Counted from the first letter of the stretch, positions 7,693-18,139 are shown. The stretch is 64,000 nucleotides of DNA from Chitinophaga alhagiae (GCF_003568665.1 NZ_QXMH01000002.1:868001-932000), one strand, 5' to 3'. The notes: generated by a model not told the origin, from the letters alone. Numbers and translations: made by a program.

Positions 7693-10600
7693 ATGCGAAC
7701 AAAAAAGCTGCATGGGACCATACGTGGCGTAGTGTATGCCGTCCTGCTGATGCTCCCCCTGCTGGTGCGGGCACAGTCTGTAACTATCAAAGGCACCATT
7801 ACCGATGAGCAGGGCGTCCCTGCTATAGGTGCCACCGTGGCCGTGAAAGGAACTACAACCGGTACCGTTGCGGACGCGGAAGGTAAATTTACCCTCCAGG
7901 TAACGCAAGGCGCGGTACTGTTGTTTTCCGGCCTGGGTTATGAAACACAGGAAGTAACGGTAGACGCCCGTGCCGAGTACCGGATCACCTTAAAGGGCAA
8001 AGCGTCCAGCCTGAATGAAACGGTGATAGTGGGTTATGGTACCCGTAAAAAGTCAGACCTCACCGGCGCGGTGGGCACGGTAAGGGCCGAAGCGCTGGCG
8101 GAGCGGCCGGCTTCTTCCCTCAACCAGGAGCTGTCTGGCAGGGTTACCGGTGTGAACGTATCTTCCAACTCCGGGCGCCCGGGCGGCAGGGCCAACATCC
8201 GCATCCGCGGTTTCAGCTCCATCAACATCCAGAACGACCCGCTGTACGTGATAGACGGCGTGATTCTGAACGTGGCCGGTTTACAGAACGGCAGCTCGCC
8301 CATAGATTACCTCAACCCGAATGATATTGCCTCCATCGAGGTATTGAAAGACGCCTCGTCTACCGCTATCTACGGCGCCCGCGGCGCCAACGGCGTTATA
8401 CTGGTCACCACCAAACGCGGCACTTCCGGCGGCGGCGGTCTTACCTACGATACAGATTTCAGCATCGGCACCCTGCCAAGGAAACTGGGCGTACTCAACT
8501 CGAAAGAGTTTCTGCAGGTAGAGGAAACAGCCTACCAGAACGCGGAAAAGTATGACCCTGTGGGCTGGGCTAACGGAAAGTATGTAGACCCCAGAACGAA
8601 AAGAACAGACCCGCGGCTGTTTGACGCGCAGGGTAACCCGCTGTATGATACGGACTGGCAGAAAGAGTCCACACAAAAGGCGCTCACGCAGAACCACCAG
8701 CTGGCGTTCACCAATGGCAACGATAAAGGCAGCTACGGCGCGTTCCTCAACTACCGTAACGAGAACGGCATTATTAAAGGCTCCTGGCAGAAAAGGTATG
8801 CCGCCCGTTTTGTGTTTGACAGCCAGATCAAAGACTGGCTGAAAGTAGGCGGTACATTGGGATATACAGACCAGAACGACAAACAGATAGACCAGCTGGG
8901 CGGCGGCGGCATTGTGACCATGCGCCAGGTGCTGGAGGCGCTGCCCATTATCCCGGTCAAATTCCCAGACGGCACCTGGGCCGGCAATGATGATTACCCG
9001 GGCATGGAAGGCGGCGGCAACCCTGTACAGGTGCTGGAGGAACGGCTGTATTTCCTTCGTACGCAAACCCTGCTGGGAAATATCTACGCCAATATTCAGC
9101 TGGCTAAAGGCCTGGAGCTGCGCACCACCGTGGGCAGCAACATCATCAACCAGCGGCTGGACTATTACGCGGGCCGGGACCTGAACTATATCTCCCGCTC
9201 GCAGAAAGGCGTGGCGCAGATCACCAACAACCGCTTCAACTCCTGGCAGTTCGAGAACTACCTCACCTACAATAAGGAGTTTGGTAAGATACACTCCCTC
9301 AACGCGCTGCTGGGCCTTTCCTGGCAACATATAGACCAGTTCAGCGCCAATGCGTCTACCCAGGGCTTCAGCGATGACTATTTCAAATACTACAACCTGG
9401 GCGCCGGCGCCAACCCGCAAACGCCCGGCTCAAGCGGTACGGCATACGGCCTTAACTCGTATTTCACGCGGCTGAACTATGGCCTGCTGGATAAATACCT
9501 CGTCACTTTCACCGGCCGTATGGACGGGTCTTCCAAATTCGGGCGTAACAACCAGTACGCCTTCTTCCCCTCCGCCGCGGTGGCATGGAGGGTCTCGCAG
9601 GAAGATTTTATGAAGGCCATACCCGCTATCTCCAACCTGAAGCTGCGCGCCAGCTACGGCGCTACCGGCAACTCGGAGATACTGGCTTACCAGGCCATGG
9701 CCGGTATGGGCAATTACGATGTGGTCTTTGACGGCGTGCGCAGTCCCGGTACGGGTATCAGCCGTATGGCCAACGACGATCTTAAATGGGAAAAGACCCT
9801 GCAAATGGACGCAGGTATTGAACTGGGCTTGCTGGACAACCGCATTTCCATGGAGCTGGACGTGTACCGCAGAAAAACGGTAGACATGCTGCTGGCCGCC
9901 CCGCTGCCCACCACCAGCGGCTATTCCAGCATTACCCGCAACATTGGCAGCATGGAGAACAGGGGGATAGAGTTCTCCATTAACACCACCAACATACAGC
10001 GGGACAACTTTTCGTGGAGCAGCCAGTTCAATATTTCTGTGAACAAGAACAGGGTGCTGGAACTGACCGGCGGCAGCGATATCTACTCCGGCGCTACGGT
10101 GATCCGTGTAGGCGATCCCGTTGGCGCCTTCTTCGGCAGGGTGAACCTGGGTACCTGGAGCACGGCGGAGAAAGACGAGGCGGCCGTATACAATGCCCTG
10201 CCGGGAGATATAAAGTACCTTGACCTGAACAACGACAAGCAGATCAATGATAAAGACCGCACCATCATCGGCAAAGGCATCCCTGACGGCTTCGGCACTT
10301 TCCTGAACACGTTCCGGTACAGGAACTGGTCGCTCACCGTAGACCTGCAGTACATGTACGGCAACGATGTGCATGACAGGAGCATCCACTCGCTGGAAGA
10401 CCGCCAGGGCATTGCTAACAGTTATAAAACGGTGCTCAACGCGTGGACGGAGACCCATCAGAACACGCCCATTGCGCAGCTCCGCCCCGTTCCCGCAGGA
10501 TACGATACCAATAATGACAGCCACAAGGTAACAGACGCCTCCTTCATCCGCGGCCGCAACCTGCTGCTGGCATACGTATTCCCGGCCTCCGCCACATCTG

Positions 10601-10779
10601 CCATGAAGCTGAGCCGCCTGCGGGTATATGCCTCCATGCAGAACTTCTTTGTGTCTACCAAATACACCGGTTATGACCCGGAAGTGTCTAACTCCGGCTC
10701 TCCCTTTGACCAGGGGTATGCGCTGTACGACTATCCCAGGCCGCGCCTGTTCCTGCTGGGCCTGAACGTAGGCTTGTAA
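7693..10779 (+). CDS. SusC/RagA-family TonB-linked outer membrane protein (pair 1)
   Basis: This is a 1028-residue protein. A signal peptide ends VRAQ near residue 28. It is followed by a carboxypeptidase-D regulatory-like domain (about 29-110), the SusC signature LNETVIVGYGTRKKSDLTGA (near 105-125), a plug with IRIRGFSSIN and YGARGANGVILVTTKRG, and a large barrel ending FLLGLNVGL. SusC proteins import oligosaccharides through the outer membrane with TonB energy and a SusD lid. The susD gene follows after 28 bases. No STN domain is present, so direct sigma/FecR signalling is unlikely. No hydrolase lies in this small operon, and substrate cannot be inferred. Confidence 0.95.
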   Translation: MRTKKLHGTIRGVVYAVLLMLPLLVRAQSVTIKGTITDEQGVPAIGATVAVKGTTTGTVADAEGKFTLQVTQGAVLLFSGLGYETQEVTVDARAEYRITLKGKASSLNETVIVGYGTRKKSDLTGAVGTVRAEALAERPASSLNQELSGRVTGVNVSSNSGRPGGRANIRIRGFSSINIQNDPLYVIDGVILNVAGLQNGSSPIDYLNPNDIASIEVLKDASSTAIYGARGANGVILVTTKRGTSGGGGLTYDTDFSIGTLPRKLGVLNSKEFLQVEETAYQNAEKYDPVGWANGKYVDPRTKRTDPRLFDAQGNPLYDTDWQKESTQKALTQNHQLAFTNGNDKGSYGAFLNYRNENGIIKGSWQKRYAARFVFDSQIKDWLKVGGTLGYTDQNDKQIDQLGGGGIVTMRQVLEALPIIPVKFPDGTWAGNDDYPGMEGGGNPVQVLEERLYFLRTQTLLGNIYANIQLAKGLELRTTVGSNIINQRLDYYAGRDLNYISRSQKGVAQITNNRFNSWQFENYLTYNKEFGKIHSLNALLGLSWQHIDQFSANASTQGFSDDYFKYYNLGAGANPQTPGSSGTAYGLNSYFTRLNYGLLDKYLVTFTGRMDGSSKFGRNNQYAFFPSAAVAWRVSQEDFMKAIPAISNLKLRASYGATGNSEILAYQAMAGMGNYDVVFDGVRSPGTGISRMANDDLKWEKTLQMDAGIELGLLDNRISMELDVYRRKTVDMLLAAPLPTTSGYSSITRNIGSMENRGIEFSINTTNIQRDNFSWSSQFNISVNKNRVLELTGGSDIYSGATVIRVGDPVGAFFGRVNLGTWSTAEKDEAAVYNALPGDIKYLDLNNDKQINDKDRTIIGKGIPDGFGTFLNTFRYRNWSLTVDLQYMYGNDVHDRSIHSLEDRQGIANSYKTVLNAWTETHQNTPIAQLRPVPAGYDTNNDSHKVTDASFIRGRNLLLAYVFPASATSAMKLSRLRVYASMQNFFVSTKYTGYDPEVSNSGSPFDQGYALYDYPRPRLFLLGLNVGL

Positions 10780-10807
10780 TTATTGTAAACCTTAAACCGG
10801 AAGTAAC

Positions 10808-12310
10808 ATGAAACCATACATATTAAAATACCAGTTGCTGTTCTGGATGGCCGCCGCCACCGCGCTCACCGGCTGCTCCAAGTTCCTGGATGAAACAGAC
10901 CCGAGCAATTTCACCGTAGACCAGTATTACAAGACCGCGGAGCATGCGCGCAGCGGGGTGAACAGTATTTACGCCTCCATGCGCGAGGCTACCTCCAGCG
11001 GCTTTGGCGGCGGCGCCTGGATGATGACGGAATTTGCCACCGGCCTGGCGGCTACAGACCTGGGGCAGGCCGTGAACAGCTATTTTGTGAAAGACCTCAT
11101 TAATACGCCTGATAACGGGTATGGGCGTACGTACTGGGTGAGCTATTACAGGGGCATTGCCAACGCCAACCTGGCCATAGAAAAGATACCGGACATCAAC
11201 ATGGACGAGGCGGAGCGTAAAAAGCTGCTGGGCGAAGCGCGTTTTCTGCGGGCCTGGTATTACTTTGGCCTGGTGCGCATGTTCGGCAACATCCCCCTCA
11301 TCCTGCAACCCGTTACCCTCAATTCTCCCGAGCTGAAACCCATGCAGGTACCGGCGGAAGAAGTGTACGCCGCTATTGAGGCGGACCTGAAAGAGGCCGA
11401 AGCCTCCGGCCTGCCGTGGACGGACGCTTCCGGCAAAGTATGCATGGGCGCGGTAAAGGCCCTGATGGCGCAGGTGTACATTACCATGGCCGGTTACCCG
11501 CTGCAAAAAGGCGCGCCTTATTATGAGCTGGCCGCAAAAAAAGCGGAAGAAGTGATCGACTCCAAACAGTTCTCGCTGTTTGCCACGTACGCAGACCTGC
11601 ATAACCCCGCCAGGAAGAACACGGGAGAAAACATTTTCATGATGCAGTTCCGCACCCAGGTACTCCCGTCCGGCTGGCAGGTAGCCATTTTGCCGTACAA
11701 CAAGAACATTTCCGCGTATTCTGATGAAACGGGCGGCATCTACGCCAACATTGACTTCATCAGGGCATTTGACCCGGCAGACCTGCGGGTAAAGGAAAAA
11801 CAGTTCTTCTATACTAAATACACGTCTGAGTCTGACCGTGCCAAAACGGTAGACCTTGGCGGCTATTACATCTACAAACATTTTGACGAGACCGCGCAGC
11901 TGACCACCGCCAACAGTGACCTGAACTGGCCCGTGATCAGGTATGCGGAAGTGTTGCTCACCTACGCAGAAGCTGCCAACGAAATGGCCGGCCCTGCTGC
12001 AAAGGCCTACACTGCGGTGAACGATATCCGGAAACGCGCGGAGCTGCCGGAGCTGGCGGGCCTCAGCAAAGAACAGTTCAGGGAGGCCGTATGGCGGGAG
12101 CGCTGGTTTGAACTGTGTTATGAAAATACCACCTGGTTTGACATGGTGCGGCTGCGCAAGGCCATGGACCTTACCACCCGCCGGTTTGAAGAATACGTGG
12201 GCCACAAGTTCTCTTACGGGCCGGTGGTGTCTGAAAAAGAGCTGCTCTTTCCCATTCCTTCACAGGAAATACTTGACAACTCCAACCTGCAGCAAAATAA
12301 AGGTTATTGA
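10808..12310 (+). CDS. SusD/RagB-family glycan-binding lipoprotein (pair 1)
   Basis: This 500-residue lipoprotein has the signal AATALTGC with Cys23, followed by SKFLDETDPSNF, the typical SusD start. The helical TPR-like SusD core contains the family pattern GEARFLRAWYYFGLVRMFGNIP near residues 138-160 and ends with FPIPSQEILDNSNLQQNKGY, the classic C-terminal RagB/SusD signature. SusD proteins sit on the cell surface as a lid on the SusC barrel and bind the glycan. This gene follows its susC directly and ends at a terminator, so the operon is just two genes. Confidence 0.95.
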   Translation: MKPYILKYQLLFWMAAATALTGCSKFLDETDPSNFTVDQYYKTAEHARSGVNSIYASMREATSSGFGGGAWMMTEFATGLAATDLGQAVNSYFVKDLINTPDNGYGRTYWVSYYRGIANANLAIEKIPDINMDEAERKKLLGEARFLRAWYYFGLVRMFGNIPLILQPVTLNSPELKPMQVPAEEVYAAIEADLKEAEASGLPWTDASGKVCMGAVKALMAQVYITMAGYPLQKGAPYYELAAKKAEEVIDSKQFSLFATYADLHNPARKNTGENIFMMQFRTQVLPSGWQVAILPYNKNISAYSDETGGIYANIDFIRAFDPADLRVKEKQFFYTKYTSESDRAKTVDLGGYYIYKHFDETAQLTTANSDLNWPVIRYAEVLLTYAEAANEMAGPAAKAYTAVNDIRKRAELPELAGLSKEQFREAVWRERWFELCYENTTWFDMVRLRKAMDLTTRRFEEYVGHKFSYGPVVSEKELLFPIPSQEILDNSNLQQNKGY

Positions 12311-12340
12311 GAAGAGAGAAGCGGTGGATTGTTGAGAGAG

Positions 12341-12370
12341 AAGGGTTGTCCTATAACGGGGCAACCCTTT
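12341..12370. terminator. Bidirectional terminator between susD 1 and the AraC gene
   Basis: The arms AAGGGTTG and CAACCCTT pair around a 13-base loop and are followed by a short T run on the plus strand. The hairpin overlaps the 3' end of the convergent regulator gene. Confidence 0.7.
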
Positions 12371-13241
12371 GTTTTCCCAATAAGGACTCACGAAATTCCT
12401 TGGGGGTCTGTTTGACGATCTGTTTGAAAAAATTGAAGAAATGTACCGGGTTGTTGTACCCGCATTCATACCCGATGTCTTTGATAAGGTAGTTCTCGTT
12501 CTGCAGCAATTTTTTGGCATGGCCCACCCGCAGCTCGTTCAGGAAGTAGGTAAATGTTTTCTGGGTCTTCTGCTTGAAGAACCGGCAAAAAGAGCTGGTG
12601 GTCATGTTGCAGATGCCGGCCACTTCTTCCAGCATAATATCGCGGTGGAAGTTCAGCAGCAGGAACTGGTACACTTCATTGAAGCGTTCCACGTCATTGA
12701 TGTTCAGTGATCTCTTGTAACCAACGCTGGCCAGGTACTCATATTCTTCAGAACGCGCCAGGATGTCTATGATCTGCAGGAAGATGCCCAGCTGCAGCAA
12801 ACCGTTCGATTCCACCAGTTCCTTGATCCTGCCGGTGACCACGGTTTTTGTTTTGCCGGAGAACCGGAGGCCCCTTTCCGCTTTCTGCATGAGGCCGTTG
12901 TAGCGGTGAATGCCCGTATCGTCATCAGACACCATGTTGGCCAGCTCCGCGGGAAAGTACAGCCCGAAGGCTTTGGTGAACAGGTTCTTTTTTTTGCTGT
13001 AGAAAATATCGTCACACTTCCAGAGGTGCGGCAGCTCGGGGCCGGCCAGTATGATCTCCCCTTCGGCAAAGCTGCCTACATAATCTCCCAGTATCAGCTG
13101 CCCGTGACCTTTGGCTACCCAGGTCAGCTCACAGAGTTTGTGGAAATGGAAAGGATGGTCAAAGTGCGGTTTGTAAATTTTTTTGACCCATATCTTTTTC
13201 TCCCCCAGTATAGGCGCGTCTATGATCAGTTCTGGCTTCAT
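12351..13241 (-). CDS. AraC-family transcriptional regulator
   Basis: This 296-residue protein has an N-terminal cupin-like sensor half with HFDHPFHFHKLCELTW (about residues 25-41) and ILAGPELPHLWKCDD. Two AraC-type helix-turn-helix motifs lie at about 190-290, including MLEEVAGICNMTTSSFCRFF and IKDIGYECGYNNPVHFFNFF. AraC proteins of this layout bind a sugar or related ligand and activate nearby uptake and catabolic genes. It points away from the second susC, with a 234-base shared promoter region, and converges on the first susD. It could therefore control either locus, but divergence favours the long 13476-30359 locus. Confidence 0.9.
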   Translation of the reverse strand: MKPELIIDAPILGEKKIWVKKIYKPHFDHPFHFHKLCELTWVAKGHGQLILGDYVGSFAEGEIILAGPELPHLWKCDDIFYSKKKNLFTKAFGLYFPAELANMVSDDDTGIHRYNGLMQKAERGLRFSGKTKTVVTGRIKELVESNGLLQLGIFLQIIDILARSEEYEYLASVGYKRSLNINDVERFNEVYQFLLLNFHRDIMLEEVAGICNMTTSSFCRFFKQKTQKTFTYFLNELRVGHAKKLLQNENYLIKDIGYECGYNNPVHFFNFFKQIVKQTPKEFRESLLGKQRVAPL

Positions 13242-13421
13242 AACAATGATAATTTTTTCAATGGCGTGGAAAGATAGTCATGTCTGATGGTGCCCGGTAT
13301 CGCTGTGTGCCTGAAGGTAATGAAAATTTCCGGATAAAGCGCGCGGCCTTTGTACAGCGGCCATGTCAAAATACTTTACAAACTTAATAAAATCCACAAC
13401 CCCGCTACCTGCCGGTTTGGG

Positions 13422-13429
13422 TATGTTTG
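13422..13429 (+). promoter_or_regulatory. TAnnTTTG promoter box upstream of susC 2
   Basis: The octamer TATGTTTG is an exact match to the Bacteroidota -7 consensus TAnnTTTG and lies 46 bases before the susC start. A clear TTG at the -33 position is missing, which would fit activator dependence on the adjacent AraC regulator. Confidence 0.45.
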
Positions 13430-13475
13430 TCTGGAATTTTATCAACTATTATCTGAACTTCTAAAATAAAAAGGT

Positions 13476-16400
13476 ATGCTTGTATTCAAAGCACCACATC
13501 CCGGAAGGAAGATGGTCCGGCGGCTATTCTTCCCATCCCGTTCCGGCGCCTGCATTCTTTTGCTACTCGCGGCAGTATTGATCTGCCAGAACATTTTTGC
13601 CGGTGAAACCTATGCCCTCCCATATGTCAAAAGCGTGTCCGGCACCGTGAACGACCAGGAGGGGCAACCTGTTTTCGGGGCAACGGTGAGAATTGCCGGA
13701 AAGCCGGGCGGCACACAAACCAACGAATCAGGTAAATTCAATATTAACGCGGAAGAGAACGATGTGATAGAGATCAGCGCCGTAGGGTTCGTAACGGGCA
13801 GGATCACGGTAGGCGCCGCCAGCACGTATACAGTGGTGCTGGCAACGGACGTGTCCGAAATGAAACAGGTGGTGGTAGTAGGGTACGGTACACAAAAGAA
13901 GGTGAACCTCACCGGCTCGGTGGCGCACATTGGCGCCGCGGAGCTGATCAAGCGCCCCGCCACCAACGTGCAGAACCTGCTGCAGGGCAAGGTGAGCGGC
14001 CTGCAGGTAACACAAGGCTCGGGCAAGCCGGGCGCGGACAATGCAGAGCTGCGCATCCGGGGCGTGGGTACCTTCAGCGGCGCCGGCAGTGACCCCCTGG
14101 TGCTGATAGACGGTGTGCGGGGAGACATGACCAGCCTCAACCCGGATGATATTGAGTCCGTATCCGTACTAAAAGACGCGGCCTCCGCCGCTATTTACGG
14201 CGCGCGCGCCGCCAACGGCGTTATACTGGTCACCACCAAAAGAGGGAAGGCCAGGGAACTGACCATCCAGTACCACGGCAACGTGCAGGCACAGCAAGCC
14301 ACCCGCCTGCCCAAGCTGCTCACCAACTCCGCGGATTACATGATGTACTGGAACCAGGCCAATGAACGCAGCGGCATTACGCCTTACTTCAGCCAGCAGA
14401 CCATAGACGATTTCAGGAACGGCAATGACCCCGTCAAATACCCCAACTTTGACTGGGTAGACCATATTTTCCGCACCGGCTTTGCGCACAACCACCACCT
14501 GAGCGTGAGCGGCGGCAACGACAAGACCAGCTTCAACCTGGGCCTGGGTTACCTTGACCAGGACGGTATCATGAGCATCTACGGCTTCAAAAAATACAAC
14601 CTCCTCATGGCGGTAGATACCCGCGTGCGAGACTGGATCACCATTGGCGGCAACATCCAGTTGAGCAAGCGGGATATTGTGCAGGAGAACTTTGGTGACA
14701 ATGATTTTGTAATGAGCGCCTATTCAGGCCCCAACTACCGGCCTACCATGGTATTGCCGGACGGCAGCATCGGCTATGTGGCCCGCTACAGCAACAGCAT
14801 AGCGGAGTGGACGGTGAGAAACCCCGATGCCATTACCGCCAGCGGTTCCCGGAAGATCAACATGTACAGCGTACGGCCTCAGCTGTATGCAGACGTCAGC
14901 CTTACCAAAGACCTGAAGTGGTACACCAAGGGCGCCATTGGTTTCAACAGCGATTTCAACAAGCGGCATGAAAGCCCCGTGAACAACTATTACTATGACA
15001 ACGCGGAATTTGCGCACAACAATGCCGTATGGCAGCAGGGCGTGCGTGACCTCATGACGCAAACGCTGGAAACCACGCTGTATTCCACACTCAACTACAA
15101 GAAAAAGATGGGAGACCATGAGCTGGACGTATTGGCCGGCTACAACCAGGAGTCTAACTACTACCGGGAGCTGAGCGGCTCCAGGCTTACCTTTCCTACC
15201 GCCACTATATCAGAGCTGAACGCCGGCGCCGCGCTGGGCCAATCTACCGGCGGCACCGCCAACGAATGGGCCATCCGTTCGTTCTTCGGGCGTTTGATGT
15301 ACAATTATAAAGACCGGTATTTGCTGGAAGCCAATGCCCGGTACGACGGTACCTCCCGCATTGCGCCGGAAACCCGGTGGGGCTTTTTCCCTTCTGTATC
15401 CGGCGCATGGCGCATCTCTCAGGAAAGTTTCCTGCAGCCCGTGGCATGGATAGACAACCTGAAGCTGCGGGCCTCCTGGGGCAAGCTGGGCAACCAGAAC
15501 ATAGGGCTGTACCCGTACCAGGACATGCTGTCTACCACCTCGTACCCTTTTGACGAACTGGAGCCCGGCGTACAGCTCACCGCGTTGAGAGACCGTTCGC
15601 TCCGCTGGGAAACCACTACCGCTACAGACTTTGGTATAGATTTCAGCATGAAGAACGGGCTGCTCACCTTCACGGCAGACTGGTTCGATAAAGTAACAGA
15701 CGATATCCTGTACCAGATACCCGTGCCCGCCAGCGTAGGGCTGTCTGCTCCCACCGTGAACTACGGGAAAATGAGGAACCGTGGCTGGGAATTTGAGATA
15801 GGGCACCAACACAAGATAGGAGAGGTGAGCTATAACGTGAACGTTAATTTCTCCACGTTCAAAAACAAGGTGATGGAAGTGGTGAGCCCCACTTACGGAG
15901 ACCGTATCATCAAGGAAGGGCTGCCCTTCAACTCCTTTTACCTGATACCGTGGGACGGCATTTTCCAGAGCCAGGATGAAATTGAGAAATCAGCGGAGCA
16001 CCAGTACAACCCGCAGCCGGGAGACCTGAAGTACAAAGACGTGAACGGGGACGGGGTGATCAATTCAGACGACCGTGTGGTAACGGATGGCGCGTACGCC
16101 AAATTCTTTTACGGGGGCAGCATCAACCTCAGCTGGAAAGGGTTTGACCTGTCTGCCTTTTTCCAGGGCGTGGAAGGCGTAAAACATTACATCGGCGGCC
16201 CGCACATGGGCTGGGGGTATACACCGTACACGCAAGGCTCTCCGCCAACGCTGGACTTTCTCAAGAACATGTGGACGCCCACCAACCCGTCCAATACCAC
16301 GCCGGCCATCTACCAGTCGCAGTACCGGCCCAATACCGGCACCGCGTCTACTTACTGGCTGCTGGACGCTTCTTACGTGCGCCTGAAGAACCTGGCCATC

Positions 16401-16592
16401 GGCTACACCTTTAACGGCCGGGCCGTGCGCAACATTGGCCTCAGCGGCCTCCGGCTGTACCTGTCAGGAGACAACCTGATCACCATCACAGACTACCCCG
16501 GCGCAGATCCGGAAAGGTCATGCGCGGGCTGCCGTTTCAGCGTATACCCGCAGGTTACCACGTATGCCGTGGGCGTAAAAGCAACACTTTGA
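13476..16592 (+). CDS. SusC/RagA-family TonB-linked outer membrane protein (pair 2)
   Basis: This is a 1038-residue SusC. The N-terminus is unusually long before the hydrophobic segment (CILLLLAAVLICQNIFAGET, about residues 26-46). It continues with a regulatory-like beta-sandwich (SVSGTVNDQEGQPVFGATVR), the signature VVVVGYGTQKKVNLTGSV near residue 135, the plug motif IYGARAANGVILVTTKRG and a barrel ending TYAVGVKATL. It imports a glycan oligosaccharide through the outer membrane with the SusD encoded 20 bases downstream. It leads a collinear run of genes for glycan cleavage and sugar catabolism, so its substrate should feed that pathway. No STN domain is present. Confidence 0.95.
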   Translation: MLVFKAPHPGRKMVRRLFFPSRSGACILLLLAAVLICQNIFAGETYALPYVKSVSGTVNDQEGQPVFGATVRIAGKPGGTQTNESGKFNINAEENDVIEISAVGFVTGRITVGAASTYTVVLATDVSEMKQVVVVGYGTQKKVNLTGSVAHIGAAELIKRPATNVQNLLQGKVSGLQVTQGSGKPGADNAELRIRGVGTFSGAGSDPLVLIDGVRGDMTSLNPDDIESVSVLKDAASAAIYGARAANGVILVTTKRGKARELTIQYHGNVQAQQATRLPKLLTNSADYMMYWNQANERSGITPYFSQQTIDDFRNGNDPVKYPNFDWVDHIFRTGFAHNHHLSVSGGNDKTSFNLGLGYLDQDGIMSIYGFKKYNLLMAVDTRVRDWITIGGNIQLSKRDIVQENFGDNDFVMSAYSGPNYRPTMVLPDGSIGYVARYSNSIAEWTVRNPDAITASGSRKINMYSVRPQLYADVSLTKDLKWYTKGAIGFNSDFNKRHESPVNNYYYDNAEFAHNNAVWQQGVRDLMTQTLETTLYSTLNYKKKMGDHELDVLAGYNQESNYYRELSGSRLTFPTATISELNAGAALGQSTGGTANEWAIRSFFGRLMYNYKDRYLLEANARYDGTSRIAPETRWGFFPSVSGAWRISQESFLQPVAWIDNLKLRASWGKLGNQNIGLYPYQDMLSTTSYPFDELEPGVQLTALRDRSLRWETTTATDFGIDFSMKNGLLTFTADWFDKVTDDILYQIPVPASVGLSAPTVNYGKMRNRGWEFEIGHQHKIGEVSYNVNVNFSTFKNKVMEVVSPTYGDRIIKEGLPFNSFYLIPWDGIFQSQDEIEKSAEHQYNPQPGDLKYKDVNGDGVINSDDRVVTDGAYAKFFYGGSINLSWKGFDLSAFFQGVEGVKHYIGGPHMGWGYTPYTQGSPPTLDFLKNMWTPTNPSNTTPAIYQSQYRPNTGTASTYWLLDASYVRLKNLAIGYTFNGRAVRNIGLSGLRLYLSGDNLITITDYPGADPERSCAGCRFSVYPQVTTYAVGVKATL

Positions 16593-16612
16593 TCAAGCAA
16601 CTGAATATTGAT

Positions 16613-18109
16613 ATGAAAACGTACATAAAAGTCTTTACAATAAGCATGCTGCTGACAGGCGCCGCGTCCTGCACCGGCTTTCTTGACAAGGAGCCGCTTG
16701 ACCAGCTGGCCAGCTCCACCTTCTGGAAGAACCAGGAAGAAGTAGACATGGCGCTGGCGGGCGTGTATGCGCGCGTGCTCTCTTCTACTTTCAATCATAA
16801 CGCCATGTTCTGGGACGTAATGGGCGGAGACCTCTGCACCAACCAGGGCAACGCCGTTATCCCGCTGGCGCAGGGCATGATAGAGCCGAACTCCGGCAGC
16901 ATAGTCAGCTCCGTGTACAGCGAGTGTTACCAGGGCATCAGCTCCTGCAACTTCTTTCTTGACAATGTAGACCGGTCTCCCGTTTCTGACGATGTCAAGA
17001 ACAGGTACAAAAGCGAAGTGCTCTTCCTGCGGGCCATGTTCTATTTTACCCTCACGGAATTTTACGGCGCGGTGCCCTTCTATACAAAGCTGGTCACCAT
17101 CAATGAGGCCAAAGTGGCCAAAACGCCCAAGGCAGAGGTGGTGGCGCAGATACTGACAGATCTGGAGACCGCCATTGGCCAGTTGCCCAACGTGCCCTAC
17201 AACGGGCATGCGGTGAAAGGCTCCGCATTGGCGCTGAAGGCAAAGGTGCTGCTGCATAATGAACGTTGGGAAGAAGCGGCGCAGGCCGCCAACCAGGTGA
17301 TACAGGATGGCGTGTTCAGCATTTTCAACAACTACAGAACGCTCTTCCTGGCTACCGGCCAGAACAACAACCCGGAGATCATGATGTCTGCCCGGTACCT
17401 CAACCCTGACAGGGCCGTGCAGGGGCCAGACATCCAGTTTGCCTGGCATGGCACCATCAACCCGCGCGGAGAGCTGGTGAACGATTATGAATGTACGGAC
17501 GGGCAGCCCATCACCACCTCGCCGCGGTACAACCCCGCCAACTGGCGCGAGAACCGGGACCCGCGGCTGCTGATGACCATCAAGGGGTTTGAGGACAAGG
17601 TATTCAACTCCGCCGGCGTGGAAATGGGCTTCAACTACAACGCGCCCTCCGGCACCGGTTACATGCCGGTGAAGGGGCTCAACTGGGATGCCCTGCCCGT
17701 AGACTATAACACGCGCAGCGAGCAGGACTGGGTGTTGCTGCGGTATGCGGAAGTGCTGCTGATGTATGCTGAAGCAAAGAATGAGCACAGCGGGCCAGAC
17801 GCCTCCGTGTACAGCGCCATCAACACTGTACGTTCCAGGCCGGGCGTAGAGATGCCGGATATTCCCACAGGCCTGTCAAAAGAACAGATGCGGGAACGCA
17901 TCCGGCACGAGAGAAGGGTGGAGCTGGCGCTGGAAGGCAAGCGCTATTTTGATATCAAACGCTGGAAGACCGCGGAAACCTACGTACCCACACTGGTAGA
18001 TCCCGGCGGCGTGCGCAGGCAGTTCAATCCCGCCAAACACTACCTGTTCCCCTTCCCGCAAAGCGAAATGGATACCAATGATCAACTGGAGCAGAACCCT
18101 AACTACTAG
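16613..18109 (+). CDS. SusD/RagB-family glycan-binding lipoprotein (pair 2)
   Basis: This is a 498-residue lipoprotein read from the ATG at 16613. A longer frame begins inside the susC gene but lacks a signal before this point. The signal MLLTGAASC is followed by TGFLDKEPLDQL, the usual SusD start. The core contains SEVLFLRAMFYFTLTEFYGAVP (about 125-146) and the C-terminus has ALEGKRYFDIKRWKTAE and LFPFPQSEMDTNDQLEQNP, both hallmark SusD segments. It works as the surface lid of the adjacent SusC. Start chosen from the signal peptide and the 20-base spacing. Confidence 0.95.
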   Translation: MKTYIKVFTISMLLTGAASCTGFLDKEPLDQLASSTFWKNQEEVDMALAGVYARVLSSTFNHNAMFWDVMGGDLCTNQGNAVIPLAQGMIEPNSGSIVSSVYSECYQGISSCNFFLDNVDRSPVSDDVKNRYKSEVLFLRAMFYFTLTEFYGAVPFYTKLVTINEAKVAKTPKAEVVAQILTDLETAIGQLPNVPYNGHAVKGSALALKAKVLLHNERWEEAAQAANQVIQDGVFSIFNNYRTLFLATGQNNNPEIMMSARYLNPDRAVQGPDIQFAWHGTINPRGELVNDYECTDGQPITTSPRYNPANWRENRDPRLLMTIKGFEDKVFNSAGVEMGFNYNAPSGTGYMPVKGLNWDALPVDYNTRSEQDWVLLRYAEVLLMYAEAKNEHSGPDASVYSAINTVRSRPGVEMPDIPTGLSKEQMRERIRHERRVELALEGKRYFDIKRWKTAETYVPTLVDPGGVRRQFNPAKHYLFPFPQSEMDTNDQLEQNPNY

Positions 18110-18139
18110 GCAGGCGCTTGTTCACCTTAAAAATTTGTA

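Noticed and set aside
10823..12205. Long antisense frame of about 460 codons opposite susD 1
   Set aside because: The strand it opposes carries full SusD motifs. The antisense product shows no domain and has biased composition, as expected from G/C-rich codons.
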